From Panaeolus papilionaceus (lineage: Eukaryota; Basidiomycota; Agaricomycetes; Agaricales): a DNA stretch of 64,000 bases. Positions within the stretch are counted from its first letter, which is position 1; each line of letters opens with the position of its first letter. Below the pieces are notes generated by a model. The model was not told the DNA's origin. It ran no database searches and worked only from the letters and a program-made list of their open reading frames with translations. The stretch is taken from positions 1,860,001 through 1,924,000 of the forward strand of contig JADNRZ010000007.1 of the NCBI GenBank assembly GCA_015501605.1, in the 5' to 3' direction. The position numbers and the translations under genes are program-made. Of this stretch, positions 57,449 to 64,000 are shown piece after piece.

Positions 57449-58813
57449 ATGGCATTACTTGCAATTGAGCTGACAACGACACTTCCCCTGGAGGTTATCT
57501 TCCACAACATCGACATAGGGCTCTACAACGACTCTCCTACCCTCCGAATCTTGTCTTTAACATGTCACGCCATCCACCTCTACATCCACAGATACATCTT
57601 CCGAAGAGTCAGATTATGGGTGAGAGACCCGCAGAGGCTAGTAGCATCAAACGTCCCTGGGTTTCTCGCTATCATCAGGCGTTCTCCTACCATCCTTTCA
57701 GCGATACACAGCCTAATTATAGTGCTGAGCATAGATACGAGCACCCTTCATGAGCAACGAATTGCAGAAGTAGACGCTCTATGCTCAGTCATGCGGGAGG
57801 AGCTTCTGAACCCCACTAGTCTAACGATACATGCCGGGGCTTTAGACCGCGTTAGTCAGATACCTCAATTCCGGACTTCGCTCAGCCAGCTATTCCGAAA
57901 CCCGAACCTGTCCAAATTGAGGGTGTGGGGGTACGGATATTTGGATAAGTCACTGCTAGACAACGCAACACACATCGTAAATTTCGGTATCCAAACTGTG
58001 CCGTCCGGTGCCAATGACAGCATAGTCAATGCAGCCAACCGAAGTCCGCCCAGATTGCGACCAACGACGTTCACGCTATATGAACCACCTTCCAACAGCG
58101 CTGCTCTCAGTTCTGCATACTGCGACCTCACCGCTGTTTCAACCTTCCGCATCTTCGGGATTGCACCCCCCTTACAAGCTATTCCTGCGTATTTCGGAAA
58201 GTGCTCCTCAACGTTGACGAGGCTTGAGCTATATGTTACAACCTATCAGACATACCTCCAACCAGGTTCGTCGCGCATGCTATTTACCCAATATGACGGG
58301 CAGTCAGCTGATTAATTAATACTTTCGTAAACTCGAATTAGGGGATCCACCACCCCTTATTTGAGCACACTTTTCAACCTTCGACATCTCACCGTCACAT
58401 TTGAAACAGCATTCCAGCAAGGTCAACTCCACGTTGACTCAAAAAGAGATTTTCATTATATAATCAACATCCTATGCTCTCTTCCACCTTCAAACATCGT
58501 CGAATCCATCTGGATCCTCACGCAAAGCAATACTCTCGACTACCTCCGCAACATTGATTGGGAGCTCTTCGACTCCTTGGCATTTGGTCCAACGTCAACG
58601 AAATCACAATGGGCGTCGTTGAAGACTTTGGATTTGGTGTTCTTTGTGGATGATAAACATGTTTTGACACCGTTGGTAACCGAGTTTCAGGATGTATGGC
58701 TCCATGAGAGGCTTTTAAACTTCAGGGAAAAAACGGACGCGGTGTTAGATGTTAGGTGTAGACAAGAACAGTCGCTCATGGATTACGTTCCGGAGGATGT
58801 ATTTCTGCTTTAG
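57449..58813 (+). pseudogene. F-box-like gene, family 2 (copy F), frameshifted at exon 2
   Basis: Exon 1 (57449-58265) is open: TTTLPLEVIFHNIDIGLYND, SPTLRILSLTCHAIHLYI, IAEVDALCSVMREEL, NPNLSKLRVWGYG, SPPRLRPTTFTLYEPP. The same donor (GTTCGT, 58266) and acceptor (AATTAG, 58341) as in copies E and G are kept. A single missing T just after the acceptor (about 58360) shifts the frame, giving TGA instead of the ILS of the paralogues. Exon 2 (to 58813) is otherwise open in the original frame: LFNLRHLTVTF, ILTQSNTLDYL, TEFQDVWLHERLLNF. Unless a different splice is used, the product lacks its C-terminal third. Confidence 0.65.
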
Positions 58814-59039
58814 TTTACTAGTGCTTTATCTGTTTCTCTCTCTTGGACATCTTCTTTATTCTCCTTTTATTTCCAAACCTTTCCATCGCTTTAGTCAGTA
58901 TCAAGTGGACTTTGCCTAGTTGAAGATTGAAGCCTATACCAGATAATAACGCCAATATCAAAGCTTCGCTCACGGATCACAGCACGGCACCAGCACCAGA
59001 CTTCCGGTAATTCTGACTCCACGACGAAGGCTAAGATAG

Positions 59040-59145
59040 AGACGAGGTCGAGGTCATGAAGTTAGGAGAGCACCAAACACAAGAGCAGACATTCGACGAC
59101 GGAGACAAGGAAGAAAGCAAAGTCGCATTCGATTTCAATCTCCCG
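59040..59145 (+). pseudogene. Fragment of the RING-finger gene, last exon
   Basis: Shares with 55845-55980 the run of ACGAGG/TCGAGGTC codons and the phrase AAGTCGCATTCGATTTCA at its end. The reading frame is not maintained. It is a by-product of duplication of the RING 3' end with the F-box unit. Confidence 0.55.
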
Positions 59146-59866
59146 GTCCTAGTTTCCAATTTAAAAAACATCATTATCAACGCGGTTCTGCATCATCCTC
59201 CTGCGCTCCTTTTACTTTACGTCTTGCGCTCTTCTCTCATTTCACCCCCTCGACCTCATGCAACCCTCGTTTCACTCCTCGAACTAGCTACACAGTCTTC
59301 TACTTTCCTGGATCGTTCTGCGTGCCTCTTTCATATCTATCCCTACGTTCCCTTGTTACTATCTGCATCTTCAACAATTCTTTCAGGTTCAGTTTCATCT
59401 CAAGCTGTCTTCAACTTATATTTCTATTTAATTGATATTGAATTGTTCCGGGATGTTGGGTTGGGGGTTATTGGTAGCACGGGTCGCAGAGGGTGATAAA
59501 CAAGTGGATAATATCCATGTAGCCAAGTACATACATCTTACATAGCTAAGTACCTAGTCATAGGATGAACAATATATTAATAATGTCTGTTCCTACGTTA
59601 CTGAGCTTATATGTAGATTAATAACTATTCGAGATGTCGAATGCCGGATTAGCCGGCTCTGTATTTCCAACAGGGGGATTGAAAGAGGAAGTTACTTTGG
59701 ACTTTGATTTGGCGGGCGGAGTATGCGTCGCGATGCATCGTTTTATTTGAGTCTCATGGCAATTAATTAGACGAAATCTGTTGTCAGCTCGTGTTTTGAT
59801 GCTGTCCGATCGTTTGAGATTGTGCCTCGAAATTGAATCCTAAGCGGTGAGCTTCATTAGCATCAA

Positions 59867-59936
59867 CCCCGTTATCAGCGGTTAGTCCGAACAGAAACAA
59901 CATGAGGCTTAGCTCGTGCATCGATAGCAGCATCAC
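59867..59936 (+). promoter_or_regulatory. Conserved upstream block of family 2 F-box genes (copy G)
   Basis: Homologous to the blocks before copies E and F (CCCCGTTATCAGCGGTTA, CATGAGGCTTAGCTCGTG, AGCAGCATCAC). It ends about 100 bp before the preferred ATG of copy G (60040). Confidence 0.5.
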
Positions 59937-60039
59937 TCAGACACGATAAGACTTTCTCCGTGTGAGTCAAAGAGCCGTGCTCCTTGAATCGCGACTCATC
60001 CAACGGCGAGTTAAGAACCAGCTGGATATGAGCCACGGG

Positions 60040-61439
60040 ATGAGTAGTAGGCGGAAGTCTCTCCCCGAACCAACTCATGGACCAACGTCGATACCTGATC
60101 ACATTCCAGTGTTCCCAATGACGACTACACTTCCTCTGGAGGTTATCTTCAACATCATCGACGTAGGGCTCCACAACGATCCTCCTACCCTCCGAATCCT
60201 GTCTCTAACATGTCACACCATTCGCTCCTACACCCACAAACACCTATTCCGAAGAGTCGACTTATATCTGGGAGAGTGGCAAGAATCAAACATCCCTCAG
60301 TTTCTCGCTGTCATTAGGAGTTCTCCAACCATCCTTTCGGCGATAAACAGCCTAAAAATCAGGCTGGGTAACAGGGATGGACGACGAATTGCAGAAGTGG
60401 ACGCTCTGTGTTCAGTCATGCAGCAGGGCCTCCCGAACCTCACTGGTGTGCATCTAACCATAGCTCGACGGTCTTTAGACCGCGTTGACGAGATGCCTCA
60501 ATTCCCGACTTCGCTCAGCCAGCTGTTAGGAAACCCGAGGCTGTCCAAATTGATGATTTGGGGGGACGAACCTTTAGATCTGACAATGCTGGGAAACGCA
60601 AAACACATCGTGGATTTCGCTATCCAGACTGTGCGGTCCCACCCCAACCATAGCATAGACAATGCAGCCACCCGAAGTCCGCCCAGATTGCGACCAACAG
60701 CGTTCACGCTATATAACCCACCTTTCAACCACTCTGCTCTCAGTTCTTCGTACTGTGACCTCACCGCCGTTTCGACCTTCCGCATCTTCGGGATTGGGCC
60801 CCCCTTACAAGTTATCCCTGCGTATTTCGCAAAGTTCTCCTCAACGCTGACAAGGCTTGAGGTATATGTTAAAACCTATCGGAAATACTATGAGCCAGGT
60901 TCGTCACGCATGCTATTTACCCAATATGACGGCCTCAGCTAATTAATTAATACTTTCGTAAACTCGAATTAGGGGATCCACCACCCCTTATCTTGAGCGC
61001 ACTACTCAACCTTCGACACCTCACACTGACACTTGACGCCAGATTCGAGGATGGTCAGCTTGCCTCTGACTCAGAAAGGGATTTTCATTGTATAATCAAC
61101 ATCCTATGCTCTCTTCCACATTCAAACATCGTCGAATCCATCAGGATCCTCACGCAATGCGATACCCTCGACTACCTCCGCAGCATTGATTGGGCGCTCT
61201 TCGATTCCTCGGTATTTGGTCTAGGAACGCCAGCGAAATGGGCACCATTGAAGGCTTTGGATATGGTGTTCTTCATGCCCAGTAAACGCGATTTGACGCC
61301 GTTGGAAACCGAGTTTCAGGATGTGTGGCTTCCTGGAACGCTCTTGAACTTCAGGGAAAAAACCGACGCGGTGTTAGATGTTAGGTGTAGAACAGGGCAG
61401 ACAATCATAGATTATGCTACGGGGGTATTTTTTCTTTAG
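60040..61439 (+). CDS. F-box-like protein, family 2 (copy G)
   Basis: Exons 60040-60898 and 60973-61439 join in phase (intron GTTCGT..AATTAG, 74 bp), about 441 residues. An in-frame ATG also exists at 59962; 60040 was chosen because the N-terminus then lines up with copy E (EPT...IPDHIPVFPM). TTTLPLEVIFNIIDVGLHND and PPTLRILSLTCHTIRSYTHK form the degenerate F-box; LPNLTGVHLTIA, NPRLSKLMIWGDE, SPPRLRPTAFTLYNPPF, LLNLRHLTLTL and TEFQDVWLPGTLLNF are LRR-like. Intact. Closest to copy E, although on the opposite strand. Confidence 0.75.
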
Positions 61440-62630
61440 TTCTTTAGCCCTTGACCCATTTCTCTCTCTTCAACGCCTTCTTTTTGCGTTATTTTCGGAA
61501 TGTTATAAAATTATGTGGGCTAGTCGAAGACTGAAGATTGTATCAGATACTCTAACGCGGACATTCAGTGGCCTGATCCGACTCACAACAACGGCACCAG
61601 CATCTGCCCCTCGTTGCCTGATTTGTTACTCATGGTATACAGTAATCCTATTTTTACTCAATCGAGATTGGATTCTTCAGGTTTTTTTATTTGTTTGATT
61701 TGTGGAATTGGAGGGATTGAAGGAAGCTGAGCGAATTAGACATGATTGGGCATCAGGCAGGTCCTTGACGCGTCGTTTGATCAAGTCACATGTCAAACCT
61801 TTTCGATTTTGATAGTCATTCTCAAATTCGAAGCAATTCAACATTTGTTATTCATTCATTTTCGCAAACTTTCACCTTTTTGTGTCCAACGTCGAGATCT
61901 CCATGGATGGACATGCGCTGCAACCTCGGAAGAAGTGGTCTGTTGATTGTAATGGAGGTGGTGATGAATGTGAGAGTGGGAGCTAAAGACAAAGAAAATC
62001 AAAAACACCAGTTCAGGTTCTAGTTCCTGTGATTCGGACGATTCCACAACGACGGTGACGCCAGAGACGAGGACGTTGTTGTCGAGGTCGAGAAGCCAGG
62101 AGAATGCAGAGTTTGTGCATGAACAGTCTACGATAACGACAAAGGCAAAGTCGCATTTGATTTTGTCACTGTGAACCCAGCCGAAGGGTTATTCACTCCT
62201 AGTTTTCTATAAGTGAATAACACTACCTGAGAAGAGGGTAAGTAAGTTAAATCATCATAGAGAGCGATACAATTACATACCTTGATGGTATGATATTCAC
62301 TCACAATAGAAGGGGTATTCAGGGTGGATTTCACTCCTTGAAATTTCCTAAGAAAGCACTCTTGAAAGGAGGGATCCCCTCCAGCCCAGCAGAGGAATTG
62401 AAAAAAAGGTGGTTAATAGCGATATTAAAGAGAGGTTTATATATACAAAAAGGGGACTAGATAGGGAAATAACGACTTATCTAATGCGTATATAGATGTT
62501 AAAACACGAGAAAATGATATGAAACAGTGACTATAAAAAGAGTTAAAAACATAGCAAATGGGAATGAAAGATAAGGAATACAGTGATAATACGAATTAAA
62601 GGTGAGATTATTAGCACAAAAAAAACCTAT
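61440..62630. other. Spacer with a second RING-gene fragment and a sharp junction
   Basis: 61690-61880 matches the flank at 49560-49760 (inverted). The RING fragment (61913-62165) ends abruptly, and unrelated sequence begins at about 62166. A perfect 10-bp inverted repeat GTTATTCACT lies at 62189-62222. Confidence 0.5.
61913..62165 (+). pseudogene. Fragment of the RING-finger gene (exons 3-4)
   Basis: Starts with the equivalent of the LQPRKKWS codons (near 55600 in the parent) and continues with GGTGATGAATGTGAGAGTGG, then the last-exon region SSGSSSCDSDDSTTT and NAEFVHEQ, up to the AAAGTCGCATTTGATTT phrase. The exon 3-4 intron region is shortened and frames are lost. More complete than the fragment at 59.04 kb. 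Confidence 0.7.
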
Positions 62631-63969
62631 TTAAACCTTGAATTTCTTCTTATTTCGAGAATCCTTAAGGGCAGAAAGAGCCTTCCTCTTCATCGCAAGT
62701 GTAATCTCTTCATCCTCTTCGTCCTCTTCGCCTTCGCCCTCGTACTCTTCGCCTTCGCCTTCGCCCTCGTACTCTTCGCCATCGCCTTCGCCTTCGCGCT
62801 CTTCACCCTCATACTCATGCTCTTCGCCTTCCCCATTCCCCATATCCTCATTATCTCCATGGTCCACATCCAAGTCACCCTCCATCTCTACTTCCTCATT
62901 CTCGCTGTCGTCATCCTCAATCTCTGCGTAATTGAATCTGGACCTCCTGATATAGGAACTGGTGTTGCGACCACCAAACACTCTGTCTCCATTGTTGTCA
63001 GCATCGTCGTCGCTGTCGGCCTGCGTGTTGTGTCCAAATTTATCAGCATAATTTTCGAGCTCATGCCATTGGAAATTAGTAGTTTCAGAAAAGGGGGAGA
63101 GTAGAGAGAAGTGGGCACGGGCGGGAAGAGTGATGTCGTCATCGTCGTCTAGAGCATTATTTCCTTGTGTTGCAGAGGTGTTGGGTGGTGGGGTAGTGTT
63201 GTCGTCGTCGTGAGATTGATTGGCAGCATCGTTATTATCTGAAATATTCGCAGCCGTGTCTCCACGACTTAAGCGGGCAATATGGTGACGTTTGTTCTTG
63301 ATGACTGATTGAATGAGATCGGGGATGGGCCAGGAATCTTCGTAGCGAGAGAAGATTGGCATCTCATCATTTAGCTGATAAAAAATTAGTATATACAATA
63401 GACAGTGGATGAGACCCGTGAAATGACTTACCACACTAATAAACCTGGCAAGCTGAATATGAGAGAAGCTGCGGAAGGTGTCAGTTGCTGGATTGACGCC
63501 GAGTACAATGAGAGTCGCAAAGACTTGTTGCTACAATTGAGTGTTAGTGGAGGGGAAAAAAAATATGATGAGCAACATACCCGAGTATTCAAGTACTCCC
63601 TACGATCAGATCCCCCACCCGCCAGGCGCATGGCGGCTTGGAGATTGCCCAGAGGCTTGGGTCGAGGGATTAAGGACTTCTTATGCTTCTTCGTCGCCTT
63701 GACTCTGCCTAACTTCTGCCTTAAGCGCATAAGCTGAGCTGAAATAATATGAGATATAGATATGATAAAAGAAGAAAATGACATACCATCTTTAGCGACC
63801 ATCTGCTTTGCCATCGCATCACGACTCATACGCTGGACTGTACGCGAAGCATTGGACAAATCCCCATCAGATTCAGACGACTTGGACTCGGAGTCCATGT
63901 CTGAATCTGAGTCTGACTCGGAGTCAGAGGTAATCCCTTGATTGGTTTGAATATCTTGCAATGGAAGCT
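62631..63969 (-). CDS. Acidic low-complexity protein of unknown function (5' end outside window)
   Basis: Exons (minus): 63787-63969, 63581-63738, 63432-63530 and 62631-63374, in phase, about 394 residues visible. Introns are short GT-AG. An acceptor at 63970 shows that further exons lie to the right. Order: an acidic/Ser segment (SDSESDSDSDMDSESKSSES), SRDAMAKQMVAKDGAQLMRL, RQKLGRVKATKKHKKSLIPR, DRREYLNTRQQVFATLIVLG, then DEMPIFSRYEDSWPIPDLIQ, IKNKRHHIARLSRGD, long Asp/Asn-rich runs, a Glu/Gly repeat (EYEGEGEGEEYEGEGEE) encoded by a CTTCGCCTTCGCC-type minisatellite, and a basic end KRKALSALKDSRNKKKFKV. Such proteins recur in mushroom genomes, possibly linked to transposons. No domain is recognised. 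Confidence 0.55.
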
Positions 63970-64000
63970 CTAAGTTTGGTGAGATTACAGATATGATGAG

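Larger units (their letters stand above)
58814..59961. other. Spacer with RING-gene fragment
   Basis: About 59040-59145 is a diverged copy of the last exon of the RING gene (near 55845-55980), and the following ~330 bp resembles that gene's 3' flank. The upstream block of copy G lies at 59867-59936. Confidence 0.5.

Noticed and set aside
62583..63104. 173-residue hydrophobic open frame on the plus strand
   Set aside because: Antisense of the acidic Glu/Gly repeat of the minus-strand gene; the hydrophobic run is the complement of GAA/GAG codons.
1..64000. CRISPR arrays, rRNA and tRNA genes
   Set aside because: No regularly spaced repeats of CRISPR type, no rRNA-like blocks and no cloverleaf with a GGTTCRAATCC T-arm seen on reading both strands; a tRNA search was not possible here.

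Overview
The window looks like a chromosomal segment of a mushroom-forming basidiomycete (Agaricomycetes). Coding regions are cut by many short GT-AG introns (about 50-80 bp). The gene families are typical of that clade: a KDZ transposase, DUF6535 membrane proteins, divergent F-box proteins, a 7-TM family and a questin-oxidase-like enzyme. Nothing looks bacterial or viral. Exon structures were worked out by eye from reading-frame continuity, splice motifs and comparison of paralogues inside the window. Family names rest on recognition of motifs, not on searches. Layout: 0-6 kb is mobile-element debris. It holds the C-terminal half of a KDZ transposase, a 0.9-kb tail rich in a short AT motif, a Ty3/gypsy-type gag cut off at that tail, and a 102-bp inverted repeat pair. 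6-9.8 kb has no convincing gene. 9.85-11.4 kb is an eight-exon 7-TM gene with a 13-nt exon, followed by the last exon of an unknown protein (12.3-12.7 kb, minus). 13.6-18.05 kb carries three small, related three-exon genes on the minus strand, the most unusual coding feature here. 19.3-21.8 kb has an F-box gene and an LRR-like ORF. 22.8-23.7 kb is a decayed M36 (fungalysin) metallopeptidase. 24.28-26.41 kb is a non-coding element with terminal inverted repeats. 27.6-32 kb holds an intact questin-oxidase-like gene (one probable GC-AG intron) and a large protein-kinase-like gene. 32.4-36.3 kb has two tandem F-box genes related to the one at 19.3 kb, plus a doubtful LRR-like ORF. 37.7-44.8 kb holds two tandem DUF6535 membrane-protein genes. 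45-62.2 kb is a duplication cluster. A second F-box-like family is present as one divergent member (45 kb), one copy broken by a 983-bp foldback MITE (46.6-49.0 kb), one intact copy on the minus strand (50-51.3 kb), one frameshifted copy (57.4-58.8 kb) and one intact copy (60-61.4 kb). The copies share an upstream block, and two are followed by fragments of the 3' part of an intact tail-anchored RING-finger gene (54-56.3 kb). 62.6-64 kb is an acidic, low-complexity gene of unknown function that runs off the right edge. Overall the window is an accessory region shaped by transposons and by birth and death of F-box genes. The best candidates for something undescribed are the three-gene family at 13.6-18 kb, the F-box/RING duplication units with their shared upstream block, and the two non-autonomous inverted-repeat elements.
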